The notes: generated by a model from the sequence alone, not told the origin. DNA of 64,000 nt from Orlajensenia sp001423545 (GCA_001423545.1 LMOK01000001.1:744001-808000), one strand, 5' to 3'. Shown: positions 1-10,035, numbered from the stretch's first letter. Numbers and translations are program-made.

Positions 1-909
1 CTTGACGGCATCCGTCGCGCCGATCCAGGTCGTGTTCGGGTAACGCTTGAACCAGCTGACCTGGCGTCTCGCGTAGCGGCGGGTGAGCGCCTGCGTCTGG
101 TCGATCGCCTCGGCCTCGTCGATCTCCCCACGCAACTGGGCGAGCGCCTGAGCGTAGCCGATCGCCCGACTCGCGGTGACACCGCGCTCGATGCCGAGAG
201 GGATGAGGGTCTCGACCTCGGCCAGCATTCCGCCGGCCCACATGTGCTCCACCCGGGCGTCGAGCCTGGGCACGAGTTCGGCGCGGTCGAGGGTGAGCCC
301 GACCATGGCCAACGGCATCCACTCGACGGGCTCGTCGGGAAGCGAGGCCGCGTGCGGCTCCCCCGTGATCTCGATGATCTCGAGCGCCCGCACGAGGCGG
401 CGTCCGTTCTGGGAGCCGATGCGCTCGGCCGCGTTCGCATCGAGCGCCTTGAGCCGCTGGTGGAGCAGGCCGGGGCCGCGTTCGGTGAGTTCGGCCTCGA
501 GCCTGGCCCGGAGTGCGGCATCGGTTCCGGGGAAACGAAAGTCGTAGACGACCGCCGAGACGTACAGGCCGGATCCGCCGACGAGGATGGGAACGGCACC
601 ACGCTCGCGGATGCCGGTGATGACGGTGCGCGCCTCGGTCTGGTACCGCGCGACGCTCGCCTCCTCGGTCACATCGAGCACGTCGAAGAGATGGTGACGG
701 ATGCCGCGGCGCTCGCTCGGTGCGAGCTTGGCCGTGCCGATGTCCATGCCGCGGTAGAGCTGCGAGGCGTCGGCGTTGACGATTTCGACGGAGCGCCCCT
801 CGGCGATGAGCTGCTCCGCGATGTCGAGGGCGAGCGCTGACTTGCCGGTGCCGGTGGCACCGACCACGGCGATGAGCGGCAGCGCCGCCGCGTCAGTGGG
901 AGCGGTCAC
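1..909 (-). CDS. miaA: tRNA dimethylallyltransferase (3' end cut by window)
   Basis: MiaA adds the dimethylallyl group to N6 of A37 in tRNAs that read UNN codons, and MiaB then methylthiolates the product. The Walker A motif GATGTGKS is at residues 17-24. It is followed by the family signatures NADASQLYRGMDIGTAK, GGSGLY and NGRRLVRALE. A GTG start at 909 is chosen because the protein runs straight into the Walker A strand; it overlaps the end of miaB by 17 bases. 303 codons are visible, close to the usual 300-316, so only a few C-terminal residues are missing. The miaB-miaA pairing is the usual actinobacterial arrangement. Confidence 0.95.
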   Translation of the reverse strand, partial: MTAPTDAAALPLIAVVGATGTGKSALALDIAEQLIAEGRSVEIVNADASQLYRGMDIGTAKLAPSERRGIRHHLFDVLDVTEEASVARYQTEARTVITGIRERGAVPILVGGSGLYVSAVVYDFRFPGTDAALRARLEAELTERGPGLLHQRLKALDANAAERIGSQNGRRLVRALEIIEITGEPHAASLPDEPVEWMPLAMVGLTLDRAELVPRLDARVEHMWAGGMLAEVETLIPLGIERGVTASRAIGYAQALAQLRGEIDEAEAIDQTQALTRRYARRQVSWFKRYPNTTWIGATDAVK

Positions 910-2509
910 CGGTGACGAGAGCGGCGGTCAGGCCGAGATCGACACGCGTGGCTGCTCGCAGCGTCGGGAGGCCGAGCGAGACCGTGCCGGGCGTCGAGCC
1001 TGCGCCACCATCCGCTGAGCCTCCCGCAGGCACTCCGCAGGACTCGGCCTGCGCGAGGTCCCAGGCATCCCCGGCTCGGGTGCGACGGATGCGGAGGGGC
1101 TCGCCGGGTACGGCGTCGGCGATCAGGTGGAACGGTGCTGCCTGGGTCACGACGACCGAGACGATATCGCCGGGCCGCGGAACGCCACCGTCTGCAGGCA
1201 CTTCGAAGTGCACGAGGCGGCTGTCTTCGGCGCGGCCGCTGAGGCGATGCGTCGCGGCGTCCTTGCGACCCTCGCCGTTGGCGACGAGCACGTGCACCTC
1301 GCGGCCGATCACCTTCTGGTTCTCCTCCCAGGAGATGCGCTCCTGCAGGGCGACCAGGCGCTCGTAGCGCTCCTGCACGACGGCCTTGGGGACCTGGTCC
1401 GCCATGGTCGCCGCCGGGGTGCCCGCGCGGATGGAGTACTGGAAGGTGAACGCCGTCGCGAACCTGGCCAGCTCGACGACGCGCATGGTCTCGAGGAAGT
1501 CCTCCTCGGTCTCGCCGGGGAAGCCGACGATGATGTCGGTGCTGATGGCAGCGTCCGGCATCTTGGCGCGCACGCGATCGAGGATGCCGAGGAACTTCTC
1601 TGAGCGGTACGAGCGCCGCATGGCCTTGAGGATGCGGTCGGAGCCCGACTGCAGCGGCATGTGCAGTTGAGGCATGACCGCGTCGGTCTCGGCCATGGCG
1701 TCGATGACATCATCGGTGAAGGCCGCCGGATGCGGGCTCGTGAAACGGATGCGCTCGAGGCCGTCGATGGCCCCGGCGGCGCGGAGCAGCTTGCCGAAGG
1801 CCAGCCTGTCGCCGAACTCGACGCCGTAGGAGTTCACGTTCTGCCCGAGGAGGGTCACTTCGATCGCTCCATCGTCGACGATGGCCTGGATCTCGCCGAG
1901 CACGTCGCCGGGGCGGCGGTCCTTCTCCTTGCCGCGCAGGGACGGCACGATGCAGAAGGTGCAGGTGTTGTTGCAGCCGACGGAGATGGAGACCCAGCCG
2001 CTGTAACTGGAGTCGCGCTTGGTGGGCAGCGTCGAGGGGAAGGTCTCGAGGGAGTCGAGGATCTCGAGCTGAGCCTCGTCATTGTGCCTGGCGCGCTCGA
2101 GCAGCCGCGGGAGGGCGCCCATGTTGTGGGTGCCGAAGACCACGTCGACCCACGGCGCCTTCTCGAGGATGGTGGTCTTGTCCTTCTGGGCGAGGCAGCC
2201 CCCGACGGCGATCTGCATGCCGTCGTGGCGCTTCTTGACCGAGGCGAGGTGGCCGAGATTGCCGTAGAGCTTGTTGTCGGCGTTCTCGCGCACGGCGCAG
2301 GTGTTGATCACGACGATGTCGGGCTCGCTGTCGACGGCACGCACGTAGCCTGCAGCCTCGAGCGAGCCGCTCAGGCGCTCGGAGTCGTGCACGTTCATCT
2401 GGCAGCCGAAGGTGCGCACCTCGAAGGTGCGTGCCCGGCCGTCGTCGTCGAACGCCGCGACGGACGGCGCGATGAGGGTCGGTTCACTGCTGACGACGGT
2501 ACTGCTCAT
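893..2509 (-). CDS. miaB: tRNA-2-methylthio-N6-dimethylallyladenosine synthase MiaB
   Basis: Radical-SAM methylthiotransferase that adds the 2-methylthio group to i6A37 of tRNA. The N-terminal MTTase domain carries cluster ligands C36, C71 and C105. The radical SAM CxxxCxxC motif is C179, C183 and C186, within VGCNNTCTFCIVP. A TRAM domain follows, then a roughly 60-residue Gly/Ala-rich tail of a kind seen in other actinobacterial MiaB proteins. Length is 538 aa. The ATG at 2509 is chosen over an in-frame upstream codon because a TACACT hexamer ends 7 bases before it (leaderless start) and because the family starts shortly before the RTFGCQMNVHDSE motif. It lies 16 bases after recX. Confidence 0.95.
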   Translation of the reverse strand: MSSTVVSSEPTLIAPSVAAFDDDGRARTFEVRTFGCQMNVHDSERLSGSLEAAGYVRAVDSEPDIVVINTCAVRENADNKLYGNLGHLASVKKRHDGMQIAVGGCLAQKDKTTILEKAPWVDVVFGTHNMGALPRLLERARHNDEAQLEILDSLETFPSTLPTKRDSSYSGWVSISVGCNNTCTFCIVPSLRGKEKDRRPGDVLGEIQAIVDDGAIEVTLLGQNVNSYGVEFGDRLAFGKLLRAAGAIDGLERIRFTSPHPAAFTDDVIDAMAETDAVMPQLHMPLQSGSDRILKAMRRSYRSEKFLGILDRVRAKMPDAAISTDIIVGFPGETEEDFLETMRVVELARFATAFTFQYSIRAGTPAATMADQVPKAVVQERYERLVALQERISWEENQKVIGREVHVLVANGEGRKDAATHRLSGRAEDSRLVHFEVPADGGVPRPGDIVSVVVTQAAPFHLIADAVPGEPLRIRRTRAGDAWDLAQAESCGVPAGGSADGGAGSTPGTVSLGLPTLRAATRVDLGLTAALVTGDRSH

Positions 2510-2516
2510 GCAGACC

Positions 2517-2522
2517 AGTGTA
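2517..2522 (-). promoter_or_regulatory. -10 hexamer for leaderless miaB start
   Basis: TACACT on the minus strand, 7 bases upstream of the miaB ATG, with no Shine-Dalgarno sequence between. This suggests miaB has its own promoter inside the recA-recX-miaB run, overlapping the recX stop region. Confidence 0.5.
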
Positions 2523-2525
2523 CGT

Positions 2526-3155
2526 TCAGCGGGCGCGTCGCCCGATCGCCGTGAATGCCGTCTTGACGGCCTCACGGGACACGCTCGAGGAGTAGCCCTT
2601 GCGCATGAGGAAGGACAGCAGCCGGCGCTCCGCGGTCTCGTCGTCGAGCGAACTCATGCGACTGAGCCTGCCGGCGGCGAGCTCTGCCGCCGGGCCGCTC
2701 TCGTCGACCGAGAGTTCGTCGAGCACGGCGCTCATGGCGTGCTGGTCGAGCTTGCGGCGTCGCATCTCGGCCTCCACGGCGGAACGGCCGAGGCCCTTGC
2801 GCTCATGGTGAGTGTGGACGATCTGCTCGGCCAGGCGGGTGTCATCGAGATAGCCGATTCGTTGGAAGCGCTCGATGAGCTCTTCGGCGGCTCCCCCGTC
2901 GAGTTCGAGCTCGACGAGCACCGCCCGCGCCTCGGCCACGGAGAGCGAGCGGCCACGCAGACGCCGAGTCAGAACGTTCTCGGCCTCGAGCAGGTCGCGC
3001 TCGGGGTCGACGCCGGGAACCCGGCGCTGCGGAACCAGCTCGTCTGCCGCGGCATCGGTGTCGGTCTCGGAACCTGCCCAGGGAAGATACGAGACCGGGG
3101 CGAGACGCTCGTCTGGGCCGCCCGTGCTGTTGCTCGTGCTGCTATTCGACGGCAT
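2526..3155 (-). CDS. recX: RecX regulatory protein
   Basis: RecX binds RecA filaments and limits their extension and activity. The 209-residue protein has a poorly conserved acidic N-terminus (about 55 residues). The alpha-helical RecX repeats follow, with motifs such as LRGRSLSVAEARAVL, IGYLDDTRLAEQ and KGYSSSVSREAVK. The start at 3155 is supported by GGGGAGAG just upstream. It lies 39 bases after recA on the same strand, so it is probably co-transcribed with recA and co-induced by DNA damage. Confidence 0.92.
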   Translation of the reverse strand: MPSNSSTSNSTGGPDERLAPVSYLPWAGSETDTDAAADELVPQRRVPGVDPERDLLEAENVLTRRLRGRSLSVAEARAVLVELELDGGAAEELIERFQRIGYLDDTRLAEQIVHTHHERKGLGRSAVEAEMRRRKLDQHAMSAVLDELSVDESGPAAELAAGRLSRMSSLDDETAERRLLSFLMRKGYSSSVSREAVKTAFTAIGRRAR

Positions 3156-3194
3156 GTGTCTCTCCCCGGTCTCGTCTGGATGGTGCTGTAGGAG

Positions 3195-4286
<1,092 letters not shown>

Positions 4287-4505
4287 CATGGTCTCCTTCT
4301 GTCGATATTCCGTCGCCTCTAGGCTGTCGTGTCGCGTGAGGCTAGAGCTGGCGCTCATGAACCGGGCACGCGACTGACAAGGCAGTCAGCAGTTCATCGC
4401 TGATGGAAAGGACGCTACGCCGAGCCTCCGACATTGCTCGGATGACCAGGACGACAGTGGACTGTCCGTCTTCGATTCGCTGCTGTTGAGGAGCCTAGCA
4501 AGATC

Positions 4506-4519
4506 CGAACATCCGTTCG
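4506..4519 (-). promoter_or_regulatory. LexA (SOS) box upstream of recA
   Basis: CGAAC-ATCC-GTTCG is a perfect palindrome matching the actinobacterial and Gram-positive SOS consensus (GAAC-N4-GTTC). A further partial half site, GTTCGAG, lies a few bases away at 4524-4530. Reading toward recA, a TAGGCT hexamer (4492-4497) follows about 9 bases downstream, a good -10 candidate placing the operator over the promoter. The remaining 4290-4490 is leader with no gene that I can support. Confidence 0.85.
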
Positions 4520-4571
4520 AGATGTTCGAGCGGCGTGTCGGGGAGGATGGCGACGGATGCCGCTCCCCGTC

Positions 4572-4796
4572 CTAGCGGCGCGGCTCCCGGAGCCCGGCGC
4601 CGTGACGACGATTCTCGGGCACGTCCATCGCCGCGCAGAGGGCGTACCAGACGTCGCGCGGGCGGGTGCCGGCCGCGAGGGCCTCATCGCCCGTGACGTT
4701 GCCGAGGTCGGGCAGCACGAGATCGCGGAGAAGGGAGCGGCCGTAGGCGTCGCCGAACTCCTCCTGCACGGCGAGGCGGAACTCGCTGGACTTCAC
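4572..4796 (-). CDS. DUF3046 protein
   Basis: A 74-residue protein of the actinobacterial DUF3046 family, whose gene lies immediately upstream of recA in many genera. Recognisable positions are the N-terminal SEFRLAVQEEFGDAYGRSLL block and the AGTRPRDVWYALCAAMDVPE block. GTG start with GGAG 7-8 bases upstream. Function is unknown. It reads in the same direction as recA and ends just before the SOS box, so recA can be expressed independently of it. Confidence 0.85.
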   Translation of the reverse strand: MKSSEFRLAVQEEFGDAYGRSLLRDLVLPDLGNVTGDEALAAGTRPRDVWYALCAAMDVPENRRHGAGLREPRR

Positions 4797-4854
4797 AGAT
4801 CACTCCACGGGCGAGACGACCCGGATGCGCGGTGCCGGACCACGACTCGGGACA

Positions 4855-4900
4855 CGAAAAGGGGAAAGAAACGCCAGCCGGTCGATGACCGGCTGGCGTT
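4855..4900 (-). terminator. Rho-independent terminator after clgR
   Basis: Perfect 14-base arms (AACGCCAGCCGGTC and its complement, 4870-4900) with a 3-base loop. On the minus strand they are followed by a T-rich stretch TTTCTTTCCCCTTTTC. It ends the clgR transcript 17 bases after the stop codon and separates it from DUF3046-recA. Confidence 0.85.
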
Positions 4901-4917
4901 CTGGATGTGTGCGGGAC

Positions 4918-5226
4918 TCAGCGAACGAGCAACTCGGCGTCGAAGTCGACGACGAGATCCTCGGGCACGGTGTCTGGGATCGGGTTGATCCCCTCGAGCA
5001 CGGCCAGGCGGTCACCCACCTCGCGCATGATGACCGAGATCGGAGTGTCGAGCGCATCGGCCACGGAGGCGAGGATCTCGCTGGATGCTTCCTTCTGTCC
5101 GCGCTCGACCTCGCTGAGATAGCCGAGAGCGACACTGGCCTTGCTCGCTACCTGACGGAGCGTGCGGCCCTTCTGCAGACGGAAGTCCCTGAGAACATCG
5201 CCGATTTCCTGACGAACCAGAATCAT
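4918..5226 (-). CDS. clgR: ClgR-type XRE-family transcriptional regulator
   Basis: A 102-residue helix-turn-helix regulator. The XRE domain spans about residues 5-70 (RDFRLQKGRTLRQVASKA...GYLSEVERGQKEASSEIL). ClgR in Corynebacterium, Mycobacterium and Streptomyces activates clp protease and other proteostasis genes and is itself degraded by ClpCP. The identification rests on family resemblance and on the conserved position between cinA and recA. ATG preceded by GAAGGGGG. The C-terminus ends in LLVR rather than the Ala-Ala of some ClgR degrons, so its own turnover may differ. Confidence 0.85.
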   Translation of the reverse strand: MILVRQEIGDVLRDFRLQKGRTLRQVASKASVALGYLSEVERGQKEASSEILASVADALDTPISVIMREVGDRLAVLEGINPIPDTVPEDLVVDFDAELLVR

Positions 5227-5369
5227 TGGAACCCCCTTCTGTGCTGCCAGTTCACCCCGGTGCGGGTGAGTTGATACAGAGTACGACAGGTACTCCGTTA
5301 ATCCAGCGTACTGCGCTGTTCCGGCGTTTTCTTGTGAATACGCCCGATGTAACGGCGAGTTAACGCAGG

Positions 5370-5879
5370 TTATTCCGCCGTGTCGAGCAGGAGGTCGAGA
5401 GTGGCGGCGATCGCCGCGGTCACGACGGCGGCTCGGATGGCTTCCCGACCGCCGTCGAGAGCGAGTTCGAGCACCTGCATCCGTTCCCCGATGGAGATGC
5501 CGATGAACACCGTGCCGACGGGCTGGCCGTCCTGCGGGTCGGGGCCGGCGGCGCCCGTCGTGCCGATACCGACGTCGGCGTCGCGTCCGTCGACGGCGAG
5601 CACGCTGCGCACCCCGACCGCCATCTGCTCGGCGACCCGGGGGTGTACGGCTCCGAATTCGCCGAGAAGGGCGGCGTCGACGCCCAGCACGCTGCGCTTG
5701 ATGGCCGTGTTGTACGCCACGACTCCCCCGGTGACGACGACGGATGCCCCGGGGATGCGGATCAGCTCGGCTGCGAGCAGGCCGCCCGTGAGCGATTCCG
5801 CGACCGCTATCGTGAGTCCGCGGCGCGTCAGCTCGGCGACGAGCTCGGCAGTGGCGTCGCGCACGACGGGCTCAGGCAT
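5370..5879 (-). CDS. pncC: CinA-C domain protein, nicotinamide-nucleotide amidase
   Basis: A 169-residue stand-alone CinA C-terminal domain. In other bacteria this domain (PncC) deamidates NMN to nicotinate mononucleotide in pyridine-nucleotide salvage. The hallmark AESLTGGLLAAELIRIPGAS, VVAYNTAIKRSVLGV and GTTGAAGP motifs are intact; the N-terminal molybdopterin-binding-like half of full CinA is absent, as is common in actinobacteria. The ATG at 5879 overlaps the pgsA stop by 8 bases, indicating translational coupling in a pgsA-pncC unit. Confidence 0.88.
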   Translation of the reverse strand: MPEPVVRDATAELVAELTRRGLTIAVAESLTGGLLAAELIRIPGASVVVTGGVVAYNTAIKRSVLGVDAALLGEFGAVHPRVAEQMAVGVRSVLAVDGRDADVGIGTTGAAGPDPQDGQPVGTVFIGISIGERMQVLELALDGGREAIRAAVVTAAIAATLDLLLDTAE

Positions 5880-6501
5880 CCGTTCCCGAAGTCGACCCCG
5901 CTGACGCGGCGGGCAGGGCACGCTTCAGCTTCCAGGCGGACAGGAGGTACTCGACACCGGACCACACCGTGAGGGCGAACGCGATGCCCATGGCCACCCA
6001 GTTGACCCAGAAGATCCAGTCGCCGAGCACGGTCCAGAGCGGAACGAGCGCGAGCGAGATGGCGATGGACTGCGCGATGGTCTTGAGTTTGCCGCCGCGG
6101 GACGCCGGAACGACGTTGCGGTGGGAGAGCTCGACCATGCGCCACACCGTGATGCCGACCTCGCGCACGAGGATGATGATGGTCACCCACCACCAGAGCT
6201 CACCCAGGATCGACAGGCACACGAGGGCGCCGCCGGTGAGCAGCTTGTCGGCGATCGGATCGAGGATCTTCCCGAGGTCGGTCACGAGGCCCTGACGGCG
6301 AGCGATGGCCCCATCGACGCCGTCCGTGGCGATGGCCACGATGAAGACGACGGCGGCCCACCAGCGGAGAGCCCCGTCGGCGCCGTTGTCGACCAGCAGC
6401 ATCCAGAAGAACAGCGGCGCGAGCAGGATGCGCACGACGGTGATCAGGTTGGGCAGGTTCCAGTTCGAGGCGCGAGGCACCTCGGCGTCGAGCGAAGCCA
6501 T
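5872..6501 (-). CDS. pgsA: CDP-diacylglycerol--glycerol-3-phosphate 3-phosphatidyltransferase
   Basis: Integral membrane enzyme making phosphatidylglycerophosphate, the first committed step to phosphatidylglycerol and cardiolipin. The CDP-alcohol phosphatidyltransferase motif DGxDGxxAR...G...D...D is present as DGVDGAIARRQGLVTDLG followed by KILDPIAD. Hydrophobic segments flank it on both sides. Length is 209 aa. The ATG follows the ftsK stop by one base (TGA-C-ATG), so it is translationally coupled to ftsK. Confidence 0.93.
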   Translation of the reverse strand: MASLDAEVPRASNWNLPNLITVVRILLAPLFFWMLLVDNGADGALRWWAAVVFIVAIATDGVDGAIARRQGLVTDLGKILDPIADKLLTGGALVCLSILGELWWWVTIIILVREVGITVWRMVELSHRNVVPASRGGKLKTIAQSIAISLALVPLWTVLGDWIFWVNWVAMGIAFALTVWSGVEYLLSAWKLKRALPAASAGSTSGTDA

Positions 6502-6502
6502 G

Positions 6503-9454
6503 TCAGTCCCTGCCGGTCAGGTTCCAGGCGTCCTCGTCGGAATCGCCCTCCTCCTCAGGATAGCCCTCGGTCATGCGCGCGACGGGGTCGTCACCGTAGG
6601 GGTCGACAGGAGCTCCGGTGGGCTGGGCACCCTGCTGCGCCGTCTGCTGCACGGTCGTCTGCTGAGGGGCCGACGGGGCGACGGATGCCGCACTCGGCGC
6701 AGGCGCCGACCCGTCGTCCTCGCCGCGCAGGCGGGCCAGCACCCCGGGCAGCTGCTCGGCCGTGACCAGAACGTCGCGGGCCTTCGACCCCTCGGATGGG
6801 CCGACGATCTCGCGCGACTCGAGCAGGTCCATGAGACGGCCGGCCTTGGCGAAGCCGACTCGCAGCTTGCGCTGCAGCATGGAGGTGGATCCGAACTGCG
6901 TCGAGACCACGAGCTCGGCTGCCGCGAGCAGCAGTTCGAGGTCGTCGCCGATGTCGGAATCGATGGCCTTGCGCTCGGCCGACACCGCGACATCCGGTCG
7001 ATACTCGGGACGCGCCTGGCGCGTGACGTGCTTGACGACGCGCTCGATCTCGCTCTCGCTGACCCAGGCACCCTGCACGCGCAGCGCCTTGGACGCACCC
7101 ATCGGGAGGAACAGCGCGTCGCCCTGACCGATGAGCTTGTCGGCGCCCGGCTGGTCGAGGATGACGCGGGAGTCCGTGACGCTCGTGACGGCGAAGGCCA
7201 GGCGGCTCGGCACGTTGGCCTTGATGAGGCCCGTGACCACGTCGACGCTCGGACGCTGGGTGGCCAGCACGAGGTGGATTCCGGATGCTCGGGCCAGCTG
7301 CGTGATGCGCACGATCGAGTCCTCGACGTCGCGCGGGGCGACCATCATGAGGTCGGCGAGCTCGTCGACCACCACGAGGAGGTACGGGTAGGGCTTCAGC
7401 TGACGCTCGCTGCCGGCGGGGAGGATGATCTCCTCGTTGATGACGGCCTTGTTGAAGTCGTCGATGTGACGGAAGCCGAACGACGCGAGGTCGTCGTAGC
7501 GCATGTCCATCTCCTTCACGACCCAGGAGAGCGCCTCCGCGGCCTTCTTGGGGTTCGTGATGATGGGCGTGATGAGGTGCGGAACACCGGCGTACGGGGC
7601 GAGCTCCACGCGCTTCGGGTCGATGAGCACCATGCGCACGTCGGCCGGGGTGGCGCGCATGAGCAGGCTGGTAATCATGGAGTTCACGAAGCTCGACTTG
7701 CCCGATCCCGTGGATCCGGCGACGAGCAGGTGGGGCATCTTGGCGAGGTTGGCGAGCACGAAGCCGCCGCCGACGTCCTTGCCGACGCCGATGGTCATCG
7801 GGTGCGTGCTCTTCGCCGCGGCGCCGGAGCGCAGCACGTCTCCGAGTGTGACGATCTCGCGGTCGCTGTTGGGGATCTCGATGCCGATCGCGCTCTTGCC
7901 GGGGATGGGCGAGAGGATGCGCACCTCGTTCGAGGCGACGGCGTAGGAGAGGTTCTTCGAGAGTGCGGTCACGCGCTCGACCTTCACGCCGGGGCCGAGC
8001 TCGACCTCGTACTGCGTGACTGTCGGGCCGCGCGAGAAGCCCGTGACGCGGGCGTCGACGGAGAACTGCTGCAGCACGTCGGTGATGGCCCGCACGACCT
8101 CGTCGTTCGCGGCCGAGCGAGTCTTCGCCGGGGCACCGGCGGCGAGGGTGGATGCCGCGGGCAGGTGGTACGGAGCCGTGGGCTGGTCGTCGACCGGTGC
8201 GACACCGGCCTGGTCGAACACGGCGCCGGCCGCCGAGAATCCGGGGAGAACGCCGGGGGCGGCATCCGGAACCGCAGCACCATCGGCGAGCAGGGTGGTG
8301 GCGCCCCCGACCTCGCCGGTGAAGCGCTTGACGGCGTCTTCGGCCGCCTGCAGATCGGCCATGACCTCGGTGCCGTAGTGGTCGCCGCCAACGCCTCCGC
8401 GGGCGCCCGGCGCGTCGGCGTCGACACCGTCGAGCGCGCTGTCGAATGCACCCTCCGGGGCTCCGCCGAAGACATCCGTGAGGCCGTCGACGCCCGCGGC
8501 CTCGAAGGCAGGGTCCTCTTCGCGGCCGCTGGTGTTGCGGCGCCACCAGGGCAGGTTGTCGGGCGTGGAGGACTCGCCGTCGCCGTCGCCATCGAGGCCG
8601 AGGCTGTCGATGCCGTCGAGCTCGACGGGCTGGGAACGCTCCTTCTTCGCGGCCTTCGCCGCGAGCCGGGCCTCGTCGCGGGCGTCCTCGTCGGGAAGGT
8701 GGGCTCCGAACAGCCAGGCGTAGAGCTCGCGCATGCGCTGCGGGATGCGGTTCGGCGGGGTCTTGGTGATGATCAGCAGCGACAGCGCGATGAGCACGAT
8801 CATCACGACGACGGCGAGCCACGGGGCGATGAGCATCATCGGCCAGGTGATCATCCAGCCCAGGATGCCGCCGGCGCGGGCGAGCACGTCCATGCCGTCG
8901 CTCGGAGCGGGCTGACCGCCGAAGACGTGGCACAGGCCGGCGATCGAGACGAGCAGAATGCCGAGTCCGATTCCGATGCGGGAGTTGTCGTGCACCGACG
9001 ACGGATGCCGGAACAACCAGACCGCGAACACCAGCATGATGATCGGCAGCGCGAACGCGACGCGACCGACCAGGCCGCCGAAAGTCCAGGCGTCGAGGGT
9101 CTGCGCGACGGGCTCGTTGATGAGGAACCACTCGATCACGGCGCCGGCGATGGCCAGAAGGATGATGAAGAAGGGCAGGCCGTCGCGGCGCTCCTCCTTG
9201 GCGAGCTCCTCGGGGCCGAGGGCACGGGCCGCTCCCCCGGCGACGTGCGCGAGCCCCATCCAGGCTGGCACGAGGACGTTCGGCTTCTCCTCGACCGCAG
9301 TGAACTTCAGGGTCTGGGCGCTCGTCTTCGTGGACGCGCGGGGCGCGGCCTTGGTCGGAGTCTTCGCGGGGGTCTTGGCCGGTGGCTTCGTCGCGCCGCC
9401 GCGCGACGAAGGAGTCGCGCGTGCGCGACCAGTCGCCTTGGTGCTCGTAGCCAT
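6503..9454 (-). CDS. ftsK: DNA translocase FtsK/SpoIIIE
   Basis: Septal DNA pump that clears the chromosome terminus during division. The 983 residues comprise a Lys/Pro/Ala/Thr-rich cytoplasmic start with KTPAKTPTK repeats (1-50), about four transmembrane segments (roughly 95-240), and a long acidic/Gly linker (about 260-460). The motor has Walker A GSTGSGKS near 575 and Walker B LLVVVDELADLM near 695. The C-terminal gamma winged helix (about 870-940, QRKLRVGFAKAGRLMDLLE) recognises polar chromosomal octamers. The ATG at 9454 sits 6 bases after a TACCGT hexamer, indicating a leaderless mRNA heading the ftsK-pgsA-pncC run. Confidence 0.95.
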   Translation of the reverse strand: MATSTKATGRARATPSSRGGATKPPAKTPAKTPTKAAPRASTKTSAQTLKFTAVEEKPNVLVPAWMGLAHVAGGAARALGPEELAKEERRDGLPFFIILLAIAGAVIEWFLINEPVAQTLDAWTFGGLVGRVAFALPIIMLVFAVWLFRHPSSVHDNSRIGIGLGILLVSIAGLCHVFGGQPAPSDGMDVLARAGGILGWMITWPMMLIAPWLAVVVMIVLIALSLLIITKTPPNRIPQRMRELYAWLFGAHLPDEDARDEARLAAKAAKKERSQPVELDGIDSLGLDGDGDGESSTPDNLPWWRRNTSGREEDPAFEAAGVDGLTDVFGGAPEGAFDSALDGVDADAPGARGGVGGDHYGTEVMADLQAAEDAVKRFTGEVGGATTLLADGAAVPDAAPGVLPGFSAAGAVFDQAGVAPVDDQPTAPYHLPAASTLAAGAPAKTRSAANDEVVRAITDVLQQFSVDARVTGFSRGPTVTQYEVELGPGVKVERVTALSKNLSYAVASNEVRILSPIPGKSAIGIEIPNSDREIVTLGDVLRSGAAAKSTHPMTIGVGKDVGGGFVLANLAKMPHLLVAGSTGSGKSSFVNSMITSLLMRATPADVRMVLIDPKRVELAPYAGVPHLITPIITNPKKAAEALSWVVKEMDMRYDDLASFGFRHIDDFNKAVINEEIILPAGSERQLKPYPYLLVVVDELADLMMVAPRDVEDSIVRITQLARASGIHLVLATQRPSVDVVTGLIKANVPSRLAFAVTSVTDSRVILDQPGADKLIGQGDALFLPMGASKALRVQGAWVSESEIERVVKHVTRQARPEYRPDVAVSAERKAIDSDIGDDLELLLAAAELVVSTQFGSTSMLQRKLRVGFAKAGRLMDLLESREIVGPSEGSKARDVLVTAEQLPGVLARLRGEDDGSAPAPSAASVAPSAPQQTTVQQTAQQGAQPTGAPVDPYGDDPVARMTEGYPEEEGDSDEDAWNLTGRD

Positions 9455-9460
9455 GGCTCA

Positions 9461-9466
9461 ACGGTA
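9461..9466 (-). promoter_or_regulatory. -10 hexamer for leaderless ftsK start
   Basis: TACCGT on the minus strand, exactly 6 bases upstream of the ftsK ATG, with no ribosome-binding site between. Confidence 0.5.
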
Positions 9467-9537
9467 CTTCCGGCCCCGGTCATTCCCGCGGAGGCCGGGT
9501 CGGGTGTCTCGTGATCGACGGCGAACGGATGCCGCGC

Positions 9538-10029
9538 TCAGCGCAGGTTCTTGACCATGGTCTCGCGGCGGCCCGGGGTGGCGACGGTGATGAAGCCCTC
9601 GCTGCGGTAGAGGTCGACGGCGTGATTGCCACGCTCGACGCTCAGGGTCAGGCGTGCGTGGCCTGCGGCGCGCGCTGTCGACACGACTTCGCGGAGCAGC
9701 GCGCGCCCGGCGCCCTGCGCACGCCAGATGGGACTGACCCCGAGGATGAGTTCCGGCACCCCGACGGCGACGAAGCCGTGACCCGGCGCGTTCGTCGGGA
9801 ACAGCCGGAACCAGCAGGCTCCGACCGGCATGCCCTCGGAGTCCTCGGCGACGACCCCGGCGTCGCTCGGGCGCTGCCAGCCCGCGATGTAGCGGGTGTA
9901 CTCCGGGTCTGCCAGAACACTCACGCGCTGCCTGCTGGCGCTCGGATTCCAGTTCGCAGCCTCGACGACCATGTCGGTCAGGAAGCGCGAATCACTTCCG
10001 ACCGCTGCGCGGAGGCCGAATGCCGTCAT
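9538..10029 (-). CDS. GNAT-family N-acetyltransferase
   Basis: A 163-residue GNAT fold protein; the substrate cannot be read from the sequence. The acetyl-CoA-binding motif A region is SPIWRAQGAGRALLREVVSTARAAG, followed by LSVERGNHAVDLYRSEGFI, the usual beta5/alpha4 signature. The start at 10029 is preferred over 10053 because a TACCAT hexamer lies 6 bases before it and the protein then begins in the first beta strand. It lies alone between ftsK and rnj. Confidence 0.85.
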   Translation of the reverse strand: MTAFGLRAAVGSDSRFLTDMVVEAANWNPSASRQRVSVLADPEYTRYIAGWQRPSDAGVVAEDSEGMPVGACWFRLFPTNAPGHGFVAVGVPELILGVSPIWRAQGAGRALLREVVSTARAAGHARLTLSVERGNHAVDLYRSEGFITVATPGRRETMVKNLR

Positions 10030-10035
10030 CCTCAG

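Noticed and set aside
5227..5369. ClgR autoregulatory box upstream of clgR
   Set aside because: CGC/GCG-rich words are present (CGCCCGATGTAACGGCG) but none fits the ClgR consensus convincingly.
6305..9514. A 1069-codon open frame on the plus strand opposite ftsK, and similar long opposite frames over recA, pnp, bkd and others
   Set aside because: Third-position G/C in these genes removes stop codons from the opposite frame; the plus-strand translation is Arg/Asp/Val-rich low-information sequence, while the minus strand encodes recognisable FtsK, RecA and so on.
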